17,589 bases of DNA from an uncultured Ruminococcus sp. (GTDB lineage: Bacteria > Bacillota > Clostridia > Oscillospirales > Acutalibacteraceae), in the NCBI GenBank assembly GCA_902766585.1, contig CACXDV010000165.1, positions 1-17,589 on the forward strand, read 5' to 3'. Below, one piece after another: positions 7,610 to 14,226 of this stretch (position 1 is the first letter of the stretch; the number at the start of each line of letters is the position of its first letter). The notes under the pieces are model-generated. The model saw nothing but the letters and a program-made list of their open reading frames with translations, did no database searches and was not told the DNA's origin. The position numbers and the translations under genes were made by a program.

Positions 7610-8629
7610 ATGGAAGAAAAGGAAATGCCGCTTCCCTTTTGCGGGGATATTCTGAGACAGGGCATGACAACAGGCTTTGTCAGCATCAGGGATATTTCTC
7701 GTCTTGGCATGAACGCCGAGGTCAGTGAGGATGATGTTATACGCCTTCTGTCAGAACTCAAGGATAATGATATTGCCATTGTCATAGACAAGGATCAGCT
7801 TCCCGACAAAGAACTGCTGAAAAAGGTCAGGAGCAGAATAAAGAATACCGAACAGAATGAAAACAGATCACGTTATGAGGATCCGTTAAAGCTTTATTTT
7901 GATGATCTGATGAATACTGAGGTATTGAGCGAGAGTGCGGAAAGAGATCTCATTTATGACGCGGCTGACGGTGACGAGGGAGCGAGTGAAGCGCTGATAG
8001 AAAGCAGTCTGTTCATTCCCGCGGTAATAGCTTATGAGTTTATCGGCAAGGGCGTGCGCTATATGGATATGGTGCAGGAGGGAAATGTTGAGATCGTCCT
8101 TGCAGCCTCTGAATTTGATTATCAGGGCGGGATGAGCTTTTACGGCTATATAGCTTACAGAGTCGCAAAACGTATCACAGAAGTCATAGATGAAGCAGAA
8201 CCTCTTGTTACCCTGCCGAATGAGCTTTCCGAGGATGCCGCAAAGGTATTGGGTGAGCTTAATAACGGATCCGGCAGCGAGCCTCCCGCACCTGAACAGC
8301 TTTCCGAAAAAACCGGAGTTGATATCGGAAAAGTCAGACAAATACTTGATATTGTAAACGGCAAAAATGAAGAGCAGGATGAAGAAATAGCAGAGCCCGC
8401 CGAAGCTGAGGAGGAGCTTCCTCAGGGTGAGGAGCATCAGCTTTCTGCTCAGATAGAAGAAATGCTGAGTGTGCTTGGAGCAGACGAACGAGAGGTAATA
8501 AAGCTTCGTTTTGGTCTCGGTCATAAGAGGGAATACAGCGTTGAGGAGACTGCTGAAATGACAGGCAGAAGCATTGAACGTGTGCGTTCTCTTGAGGAAT
8601 CGGGCAAAAAGAAGCTCGGTATGATTTAA
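7610..8629 (+). CDS. Diverged sigma-70 paralogue directly downstream of rpoD
   Basis: A 339-residue protein whose ATG follows GGAGG (7600-7604) by 5 nt. It matches RpoD from end to end: a region 1.1-like N-terminus (SIRDISRLGM); region 1.2 DPLKLYFDDL; region 2 with GKGVRYMDMVQEGNVEIV; a region 3-like helix (LSEKTGVDIGKVRQIL); and region 4 with LGADEREVIKLRFGLGHKRE. The core-binding DMVQEGN segment is kept. Promoter-reading positions are not. RpoD W186-W187 align with Y183-R184, and the following I-R-Q becomes V-A-K. In the region 4.2 helix, RpoD R337 and Q342 align with I322 and S327, although E323, R324 and R326 remain. An acidic linker (about residues 249-278) lies between regions 3 and 4. 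It could be an alternative sigma, a core-binding modulator or a decoy; the sequence does not decide. The open frame, good ribosome-binding site and operon position argue against a pseudogene. Confidence 0.88.
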   Translation: MEEKEMPLPFCGDILRQGMTTGFVSIRDISRLGMNAEVSEDDVIRLLSELKDNDIAIVIDKDQLPDKELLKKVRSRIKNTEQNENRSRYEDPLKLYFDDLMNTEVLSESAERDLIYDAADGDEGASEALIESSLFIPAVIAYEFIGKGVRYMDMVQEGNVEIVLAASEFDYQGGMSFYGYIAYRVAKRITEVIDEAEPLVTLPNELSEDAAKVLGELNNGSGSEPPAPEQLSEKTGVDIGKVRQILDIVNGKNEEQDEEIAEPAEAEEELPQGEEHQLSAQIEEMLSVLGADEREVIKLRFGLGHKREYSVEETAEMTGRSIERVRSLEESGKKKLGMI

Positions 8630-8653
8630 GCTGCTGTTTTTTAGAAAAATATA

Positions 8654-8682
8654 TTGAATTTATTGTAAATTTGGTATATCAT
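8654..8682 (+). promoter_or_regulatory. Possible ackA promoter
   Basis: TTGAAT (8654-8659), 17-nt spacer, TATCAT (8677-8682). An overlapping TATAAT at 8683-8688 lacks a good -35 at normal spacing. The whole 8640-8710 gap is very AT-rich, so the exact element is uncertain. Confidence 0.45.
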
Positions 8683-8719
8683 TATAATGAATTAAAATAT
8701 TGTACTGGAGGACAAACTA

Positions 8720-9925
8720 ATGAAAATTCTTGTAATCAATGCAGGAAGCTCATCAATGAAGTATCAGCTTATTGATATGACGGATGAAAGCATCCTTGCG
8801 AAGGGCAACTGTGAAAGAATAGGCATCGACGGACATTTCAAGCATACCACAGGCGACGGAAGAAGCTGTGAATATGATGTTGAGATGACAAACCATACCG
8901 AAGCTTTTATTCAGATCAAGAATGCACTTATTGATGAAAAGGTCGGCGTAATAAAAGAGCTCAGCGAGGTTTCGGCTATCGGTCACCGTATAGTGCAGGG
9001 CGGCTCGATCTTTAAGGAATCCGTTCTTGTAACTGAAAAGGTAATTGAAGATATCGAAAGCCTTATTCCTCTTGCACCGCTTCACAATGCAGCTCATGTA
9101 CAGGGCATCCGCGCTTGTCTTGATGTATTCGGCAAGGATGTTCCCGAGGTAGTTGTATTTGATACTGCATTCCACAGCACAATGCCTCAGACAGCATATA
9201 TGTATGCCGTACCATATGAGTATTATGAAAAGTATGCTGTACGCCGCTACGGCTTCCACGGCACATCACACAGATATGTTTCAGCCCGCTGCGCTGAGCT
9301 TATGGGCAAGGATATCAAGGATCTCAAGATGATCACCTGTCACCTTGGAAACGGTTCATCCATTACCGCTGTTGACGGCGGAAAGGTAGTAGATACCAGC
9401 ATGGGACTTACTCCCCTTGACGGTATTATGATGGGTACAAGAACAGGCTGTCTTGATCCTTCTGTTGTTACCTTTATTGCTGAGAAGGAGGGCTTCACTC
9501 CCTCAGAAATGGATACTCTCCTCAATAAAAAATCCGGCTTCCTTGGCATTTCAGGCGTTTCAAGCGATGACAGAGACGTATGCGCTGCTGCCGAGGCAGG
9601 AAATGAAAGAGCTCAGCTTGCTATAGATATGCTTGAGTATCATATCCTTAAGTACATAGGCTCATATGCTGCTGTTCTCGGAAGAGTTGATGCTATCGTA
9701 TTCACAGCAGGTATCGGTGAGAATCAGTCGAGCCACAGAGAAAATGTATGCCATAAGCTTGCCGGTCTTCTTGGCGTTGATATCAATGATGAGATCAATG
9801 CACAGATGATCCGCGGCAAGGAGGGCAGGATATCAACAGATAAGAGCAAGGTCGAGGTATTTGTTATCCCGACAAACGAAGAAATTGTTATCGCTCGTGA
9901 TACAATGGCTCTTGTAACAAAGTGA
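8720..9925 (+). CDS. ackA: Acetate kinase
   Basis: A 401-residue acetate kinase, converting acetyl phosphate and ADP to acetate and ATP in the cytoplasm; this is the main ATP-yielding step of acetate fermentation. The ATG follows TGGAGG. Both ASKHA-fold signatures are present: LVINAGSSSMKYQL at the N-terminus and RYGFHGTSHRYVS at about 176-188. Catalytic positions match the well-studied archaeal enzyme number for number: N7, R90/H89 in GHRIVQGG, D148 in FDTAFH, H180, and R241 in MGTRTG. The C-terminal TNEE has its first glutamate at 387. The length is typical. No phosphotransacetylase gene (pta) is adjacent within the window. The next gene, tmcAL, uses acetate. Confidence 0.98.
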   Translation: MKILVINAGSSSMKYQLIDMTDESILAKGNCERIGIDGHFKHTTGDGRSCEYDVEMTNHTEAFIQIKNALIDEKVGVIKELSEVSAIGHRIVQGGSIFKESVLVTEKVIEDIESLIPLAPLHNAAHVQGIRACLDVFGKDVPEVVVFDTAFHSTMPQTAYMYAVPYEYYEKYAVRRYGFHGTSHRYVSARCAELMGKDIKDLKMITCHLGNGSSITAVDGGKVVDTSMGLTPLDGIMMGTRTGCLDPSVVTFIAEKEGFTPSEMDTLLNKKSGFLGISGVSSDDRDVCAAAEAGNERAQLAIDMLEYHILKYIGSYAAVLGRVDAIVFTAGIGENQSSHRENVCHKLAGLLGVDINDEINAQMIRGKEGRISTDKSKVEVFVIPTNEEIVIARDTMALVTK

Positions 9926-9938
9926 TCTGCAAAAATAC

Positions 9939-9981
9939 GATCCCGCAGTTGACGGTAATTGCTCCGGACAATTGCGGGATC
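9939..9981 (+). terminator. Long inverted repeat after ackA, possible terminator
   Basis: A 13-bp stem (9939-9951 with 9969-9981, one G-U pair) and a 17-nt loop, beginning 14 nt after the ackA stop. It is followed by ATTTATAATTT rather than a clean T run, so termination may be partial or the hairpin may protect the mRNA end. Confidence 0.6.
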
Positions 9982-10012
9982 ATTTATAATTTCCGTAAGG
10001 GAGGGCAAGGCT

Positions 10013-11203
10013 TTGAAGACCGCAGGTGTGATATGTGAATACAATCCGTTTCATAACGGGCATGAATATATGCTCGGAGAAATGAGAAAAAGAGGCGTTA
10101 CACACATTGTCGCCTGTATGAGCGGAAGCTTCTGTCAGAGGGGCGAGGCGGCAGTCTATGATAAATACATAAGGACAAGGGCGGCGCTGAATGGCGGTGC
10201 CGACCTTGTGATAGAGCTGCCGGTAAGCTTTGCCTGCGCGGGAGCAGAAAGGTTCGCGCTCGGAGGGGTATATCTTTTAAATTCCCTCGGATGTACGAAT
10301 GAATTGTATTTCGGAAGCGAATGCGGTAAAACAGAGCTTTTGGCATCTCTTGCAGAAGGTCTTGAGAATGAAGGGATAAAAAAGGAGCTTCACAAAGGAC
10401 TTGATGAAGGGCTGACCTTTGCCGCGGCAAGACAGAGGGCTGTCGGCGCGGTTATGGGTGAGGAAGCCGCCGAAGCCCTTTCGGAGCCGAATAATACTCT
10501 GGCTGTGGAGTATATAAGGGCGATAAGAAAAACAGGTTCAGGTATGATGCCGTGTACGGTAAGGCGAAGGGGCGCGTCGCATGACGGTAATGAAGTATCG
10601 GAGGGCTTTGCGGGAGCTAAATATATCCGCGAAAGGATAAATGCGGGAGAGAGTATAAGGGAGCTTGTACCGGAAAAGGCATTTGAGATATATTCCGCCT
10701 CTGAATTTCCTCCTTCAACAGGAGGGAGAATGAAAAAGCTTGAGCCTATGATAATGTACAGGCTCAGAATGATGGATGAAAAAATGTATGCTTCGCTTCC
10801 TGATATAAGTGAGGGACTTGAGAACAGGATAATGTCAGCCGTGAGAGCATCTGCTGATTTAGAGGAGCTTATCGGAAGGATAAAGACAAAAAGATATACC
10901 CGCGCAAGGATAAACAGGCTTCTTATGTATGCTTTGCTCGGAATAAGCCGTAATGAATTGTCTGAGGCGCCGTCATATATTCATGTTCTCGGATTTAACA
11001 AAAGGGGCAGTGAGGTACTTAAAATCGCCAAAAAAACCGCTTCTGTTCCTGTTATAATGAAATATGGAGATATAAGGGCTTGCTCAGAGAATATAAAAAG
11101 GGAATTCATGCTTGAAGCAAGGGCTGATGATATATTTGCGCTTACCTCAGCCCCTCCCGGTATATGCGGACAGCTTATGTCGCATAAAATAGAGATACTC
11201 TGA
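10013..11203 (+). CDS. tmcAL: tRNA(Met) cytidine acetate ligase (TmcAL)
   Basis: A 396-residue nucleotidyltransferase of the YlbM/TmcAL family. It uses ATP and acetate to form acetyl-AMP and acetylates cytidine 34 in the anticodon of elongator tRNA-Met, which helps accurate AUG reading. The start is taken as the TTG at 10013, 8 nt after GGGAGG (9999-10004). It places the conserved AGVICEYNPFHNGH at the N-terminus, as in the family; an in-frame upstream TTG lies inside the hairpin after ackA. H14-N-G-H17 is the nucleotide-binding HxGH motif. SGSFCQRGEAAVYDKYIR and GADLVIELP are further family blocks. The C-terminal half is the family's tRNA-binding part by analogy. The adjacency to ackA fits shared use of acetate, though the two are functionally separate. 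Confidence 0.93.
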   Translation: MKTAGVICEYNPFHNGHEYMLGEMRKRGVTHIVACMSGSFCQRGEAAVYDKYIRTRAALNGGADLVIELPVSFACAGAERFALGGVYLLNSLGCTNELYFGSECGKTELLASLAEGLENEGIKKELHKGLDEGLTFAAARQRAVGAVMGEEAAEALSEPNNTLAVEYIRAIRKTGSGMMPCTVRRRGASHDGNEVSEGFAGAKYIRERINAGESIRELVPEKAFEIYSASEFPPSTGGRMKKLEPMIMYRLRMMDEKMYASLPDISEGLENRIMSAVRASADLEELIGRIKTKRYTRARINRLLMYALLGISRNELSEAPSYIHVLGFNKRGSEVLKIAKKTASVPVIMKYGDIRACSENIKREFMLEARADDIFALTSAPPGICGQLMSHKIEIL

Positions 11204-11216
11204 GCTGGATCCGGAG

Positions 11217-11245
11217 TTGAAAAAATTTTTTATGTGTGTTATACT
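11217..11245 (+). promoter_or_regulatory. Promoter of the DUF4380-like gene
   Basis: TTGAAA (11217-11222), 17-nt spacer, TATACT (11240-11245) preceded by TGT. The match to the sigma-A consensus is strong. A transcript would begin near 11252, about 20 nt before the start codon. Confidence 0.82.
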
Positions 11246-11272
11246 TTAGCATAGTTTTTTTATGGAGGTATG

Positions 11273-12202
11273 ATGACCTTGGCACTTACGGTGAAAGAGG
11301 TAACAGACGAAAGGCTTGGCCACTGCGCTTTGCTGGAAAATGAAGGAATAGAGATCATGGTGACACTGGATTACGGTCCCCGTATAGTGAGCGTTCACAG
11401 GGAGGGGGAGCCTAATCTTATCTATAACAATTCTACTCCTGAGCTTCAGCGGAATCACGGACATAAAATGAGGATAACCCTCGAAAAAAGTACGAATCCT
11501 GTATACTGTGATGACCTTCCGGTAAGATATATCCCGCTTTCGGACGGAGTAAGCTTTGTTCAGACGCTTACAGAGCCGGCTCAGCTTGAACTAACAATGG
11601 ATATAGTATTCAGCACGGATATAGGGAGCTTTATGGTCGTTCACGGCGCTATGAATAAATCGCTTGAGGATATTAAGCTTTCAATATACACCGAAACTCC
11701 CTTCTGTAATGAGGGCTTTGTATTCATTCCACAGAGCAATATACACGAAAAGGAAAAGCCCAGCAGGGTGCTTACGCTTTTTGATAATGCCGGCTGGAAT
11801 GATAAGCGTCTTTTTATCGGGAACCAGTATGTCACCGTAAACGGAAATGTTCTTGAGACAGAGGACAACGGTGAATATCAGCTTGTTGATGCCGACCTTT
11901 ATGCGCCGAGGCTGAAAATAGGAGTTAATAATACCGCCGGCTTCTGCGGATATCTCCTTAACGGACATTCGCTGATAAAAAGATATGTTCATAACCGTAA
12001 TGCGCTTTACCCGTTCAATAGCTGTTCAGCCTTTGCGACAGCCAATGACGGATATCTCAGCATACAGAATACAGGTCCTTTTTATATAACAGGTCCGGGC
12101 GAGTCCGCAAGGCATATAGAAAGCTGGATATTTGCAGAATATCCCGAAAAGGTCCGTCCGCGCTGTGAGGATGAGATAGATGCCTTCATAAACAGCATAT
12201 AG
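11273..12202 (+). CDS. Unassigned protein, resembles DUF4380 / galactose-mutarotase-like fold
   Basis: A 309-residue cytoplasmic protein by appearance, with no signal peptide or membrane segment. Two ATGs are adjacent at 11270 and 11273; the second is preferred because GGAGG (11264-11268) is 4 nt away rather than 1. The N-terminal layout, in which GIEIMVTLDYGPRIVSVHREGEPNLIY pairs a beta strand with a G-P-R-I turn, resembles DUF4380 and aldose-epimerase-like beta-sandwich proteins that bind sugars. Later stretches (GSFMVVHGAMNKSL, ITGPGESARHIESWIF) also fit such a fold. I cannot point to the catalytic histidine and glutamate of a true mutarotase with confidence, so enzyme activity is not claimed. 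It is a single-gene unit between its own promoter and terminator. The family assignment is by eye and moderate. Confidence 0.6.
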   Translation: MTLALTVKEVTDERLGHCALLENEGIEIMVTLDYGPRIVSVHREGEPNLIYNNSTPELQRNHGHKMRITLEKSTNPVYCDDLPVRYIPLSDGVSFVQTLTEPAQLELTMDIVFSTDIGSFMVVHGAMNKSLEDIKLSIYTETPFCNEGFVFIPQSNIHEKEKPSRVLTLFDNAGWNDKRLFIGNQYVTVNGNVLETEDNGEYQLVDADLYAPRLKIGVNNTAGFCGYLLNGHSLIKRYVHNRNALYPFNSCSAFATANDGYLSIQNTGPFYITGPGESARHIESWIFAEYPEKVRPRCEDEIDAFINSI

Positions 12203-12213
12203 TACCATGAATT

Positions 12214-12244
12214 ACCGCTGCATGATTTCATGCTGCGGTTTTTT
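12214..12244 (+). terminator. Rho-independent terminator
   Basis: A 12-bp stem with one T-T mismatch (12214-12225 with 12228-12239), followed by T at 12239-12244. It starts 12 nt after the stop of the DUF4380-like gene. The innermost pairs must open to give a workable loop. Confidence 0.82.
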
Positions 12245-12351
12245 GGCTTTTTTTACCTTGTTTATATTTGATGATTTATTTGTTATAATGATAATAGTAA
12301 TGTACAAAGTGAATAAAAAATCGAAACTTCTTTTTTGTTGTCGTGAACCTA

Positions 12352-12380
12352 TGGACAAAAATCGAAAAATCTGCTATTAT
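12352..12380 (+). promoter_or_regulatory. Promoter of the ANTAR gene, possibly also of carAB
   Basis: TGGACA (12352-12357), 17-nt spacer, TATTAT (12375-12380) with TGC just before it, an extended -10. A second -10-like TATAAT overlaps at 12378-12383. Transcription from near 12387 gives a leader of about 115 nt. Confidence 0.7.
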
Positions 12381-12501
12381 AATAAATTGAAATATCGCGT
12401 TTCGGACTGAAGCTTTTCAGAATGAACTTTGCTTTGAAAAACGAAGGTCCGCTTGAATATGAAGCGAGAATTCAGTAAAACAATAAGAAGGGTGTCCGGT
12501 A
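12381..12501 (+). other. Untranslated leader of the ANTAR gene
   Basis: About 115 nt between the promoter and the GTG start, long for this window. It can form CTGA-AGCTTT-TCAG near 12407-12420 (4-bp stem, 6-nt loop) and CGCTT-GAATATG-AAGCG near 12450-12466, and CGGAC near 12403 can pair with GTCCG near 12447. The known ANTAR target has two hexaloops with A at loop position 1 and G at 4. The first hairpin has A at 1 but T at 4, so it does not fit. A regulatory role is therefore only suggested. Confidence 0.35.
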
Positions 12502-13071
12502 GTGGATAGTGTATTGATAGTATCCTCCTGTGAAAAGACCTCAGCGCTGTTTGAGGAAATGATAAGCGCCGAGCGTTACCGCTGCATCGACAAGGCAGTA
12601 AGTGCAGATCTTGCGCGAAGGCTTTGTACCCAGAGGGAATACGGGCTGGTTATCATTAATACTCCGCTTGCCGACGAGTTCGGTTATTCTCTGACGACCG
12701 GACTGCTGAGAGAAACATCTTCTGGTGTTATTCTTGTAACTGATCCGGACAGCGAGCAGACAGCGGTTTCAGAAACGGCAGGTCACGGGGCAATGATTTT
12801 TACCCGTCCTGTTGATAGAAAAATGTTTGTCAGAATAGTCCGTTTTATTGCTGCGTCTCAGGATAGAATGAGAAGCATAAGGCGTGAAAATCTTATGCTG
12901 CATAAAAAGCTCGATGACATTAAGATCATAAACCGTGCAAAGGCTATTCTTATGCAGTATTTGTCCATGACGGAACAGCAGGCGCACAGGTATCTTGAAA
13001 AGCAGGCAATGGATCTGAGGATAACAAGAGTTGAGGTGGCAAAAAACCTTCTCAGCACATATGACAGCTGA
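12502..13071 (+). CDS. ANTAR-domain regulator with a degenerate receiver (probable RNA-binding antiterminator)
   Basis: A 189-residue protein with a GTG start; AGAAGGG (12486-12492) lies 9 nt upstream. Residues 1-118 look like a response-regulator receiver, but the acidic pair after strand 1 is replaced by serines (VLIVSS), the phospho-acceptor position reads N53 in GLVIINTPL, and the usual lysine before proline is R102. Phosphorylation is therefore unlikely. A short coiled linker follows (about 119-137). The C-terminal ANTAR domain has NRAKAILMQYLSMTEQQAHRYLEKQAMD and the ending RVEVAKNLL, the standard three-helix RNA-binding signature. ANTAR proteins prevent transcription termination by binding paired hairpins in leader RNA, often for nitrogen genes. 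AmiR is a known case with a non-phosphorylated receiver. The gene is followed after 69 nt by carA with a hairpin between, so carAB is the natural candidate target. Confidence 0.88.
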   Translation: MDSVLIVSSCEKTSALFEEMISAERYRCIDKAVSADLARRLCTQREYGLVIINTPLADEFGYSLTTGLLRETSSGVILVTDPDSEQTAVSETAGHGAMIFTRPVDRKMFVRIVRFIAASQDRMRSIRRENLMLHKKLDDIKIINRAKAILMQYLSMTEQQAHRYLEKQAMDLRITRVEVAKNLLSTYDS

Positions 13072-13083
13072 CCGTAAAAGTCC

Positions 13084-13104
13084 ATGCCCTTAAACGGGCG
13101 TTTT
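13084..13104 (+). terminator. Terminator-like hairpin between the ANTAR gene and carA (possible attenuator)
   Basis: ATGCCC (13084-13089) pairs with GGGCGT (13096-13101), including one G-U pair, around the 6-nt loop TTAAAC; TTT follows. The stem is strong for its size but the T run is short. No convincing promoter lies between it and carA, so carAB transcripts probably pass through it. Confidence 0.5.
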
Positions 13105-13140
13105 GCATATAAACAATTCAATGAGAGGATGGTATCGGAA

Positions 13141-14226
13141 ATGGGAAAGAAAGTGTATCTTTTGTTGGAAAACGGAGATGTGTACGAGGGCGAAGCCTTC
13201 GGTGCCGAAAAGGAGGTAACGGGTGAGCTGGTATTTACAACAGCTATGACGGGTTATCTTGAAACCCTTACCGACCCCAGCTATTACGGACAGATAGTCT
13301 GCCAGACCTTTCCGCTTATAGGAAACTATGGAGTTATTCCGAGCGACTTTGAAAGCAAGAAGCCTGCGCTGACCGCTTATATAGTAAGAGAATTGTGTCA
13401 GCAGCCGTCTAATTTCAGATGTGATGGATTGCTTGACACTTTTTTAAAGGAAAATGATATTCCCGGCATATGCGGAATAGATACACGCTGCCTTACAAAG
13501 ACAGTGCGTGAGTATGGTGTAATGAATGCCATGCTGAAATATTCCGAGCCTGATTCAAAGGATAAGGAAGCGCTTGGCTCATATAAAGTGACCAATGCGG
13601 TAAGCTCCGTTACAGCAGATGACTCAGAGCTGTTTGAGGCTGAAAATGCAAAATACAATGTTGTCCTTATGGACTTCGGCGCAAAGAGCAATATCAGACG
13701 TGAGCTTGTTAAGCGCGGATGCAATGTCACAGTAGTGCCCGGCGGTACGACAGCAGAGGAGATAAAGGCAATGTCTCCGGACGGTATCATGCTTTCAAAC
13801 GGTCCCGGCGATCCCGCTGAAAATACCGGAATTATTGAAGAACTGAAAAAACTCAGCGCATATAAAATACCGACCTTTGGTATCTGTCTCGGACATCAGC
13901 TCATGGCTCTTTCTCAGGGAGCAAAGACCGAAAAGCTGAAATACGGTCACAGAGGCGCAAACCAGCCTGCAACACAGGTAAAGACCGGCAGAGTTTATAT
14001 TACAAGCCAGAATCACGGTTATGCTGTGGTTGCCTCCACTCTGCCCGAAAATGCATACGAAAGCTTTGTAAACGCAAATGACGGTACCTGCGAGGGTGTT
14101 ACATATACGGATATGCCCTGCTTCACGGTTCAGTTCCACCCGGAAGCCTGCGGAGGTCCGCTTGATACATCATTTTTATTTGATGAGTTTATAAAGATGA
14201 TTGAGGAGGATAAAAACAATGCCTAA
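13141..14226 (+). CDS. carA: Carbamoyl-phosphate synthase, small (glutaminase) subunit
   Basis: A 361-residue subunit that hydrolyses glutamine and passes ammonia to CarB for carbamoyl phosphate, the entry point to pyrimidines and arginine. The ATG at 13141 fits the family N-terminus (KVYLLLENGDVYEGEAFG). An in-frame ATG at 13129 directly abuts AGAGG (13124-13128), which makes it a poor start, although 13141 has a long spacing of 12 nt. The N-terminal domain has the family blocks GYLETLTDPSYYGQI and GIDTRCLTK. The class I amidotransferase triad is complete: C249 in FGICLGHQ, and H333 and E335 in VQFHPEA. The stop overlaps the carB start by 8 nt, which indicates translational coupling. It has no clear promoter of its own. 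Confidence 0.97.
   Translation: MGKKVYLLLENGDVYEGEAFGAEKEVTGELVFTTAMTGYLETLTDPSYYGQIVCQTFPLIGNYGVIPSDFESKKPALTAYIVRELCQQPSNFRCDGLLDTFLKENDIPGICGIDTRCLTKTVREYGVMNAMLKYSEPDSKDKEALGSYKVTNAVSSVTADDSELFEAENAKYNVVLMDFGAKSNIRRELVKRGCNVTVVPGGTTAEEIKAMSPDGIMLSNGPGDPAENTGIIEELKKLSAYKIPTFGICLGHQLMALSQGAKTEKLKYGHRGANQPATQVKTGRVYITSQNHGYAVVASTLPENAYESFVNANDGTCEGVTYTDMPCFTVQFHPEACGGPLDTSFLFDEFIKMIEEDKNNA

Noticed and set aside
7886..8524. Minus-strand open frame of 212 codons opposite the sigma paralogue
   Set aside because: No recognisable motif, and its composition follows from the codons of the + strand gene.
7610..8629. Sigma paralogue as a decayed pseudogene of rpoD
   Set aside because: The frame is intact over 339 codons, has a strong ribosome-binding site and keeps selected core-binding residues, so a functional diverged protein is more likely.
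12281..12289. TGT-TATAAT element upstream of the ANTAR promoter
   Set aside because: A good -10 but no acceptable -35 at 16-18 nt; the promoter at 12352-12380 is better. It could still be a secondary start.
12207..12410. Small + strand open frame of 67 codons after the DUF4380-like gene
   Set aside because: It runs through the terminator hairpin at 12214-12244 and over the ANTAR promoter, with no ribosome-binding site.
12404..12470. Leader hairpins as a canonical ANTAR dual hexaloop target
   Set aside because: Loop AGCTTT has A at position 1 but T at 4, and the second loop has 7 nt; the known rule (A1, G4 in two 6-nt loops) is not met.
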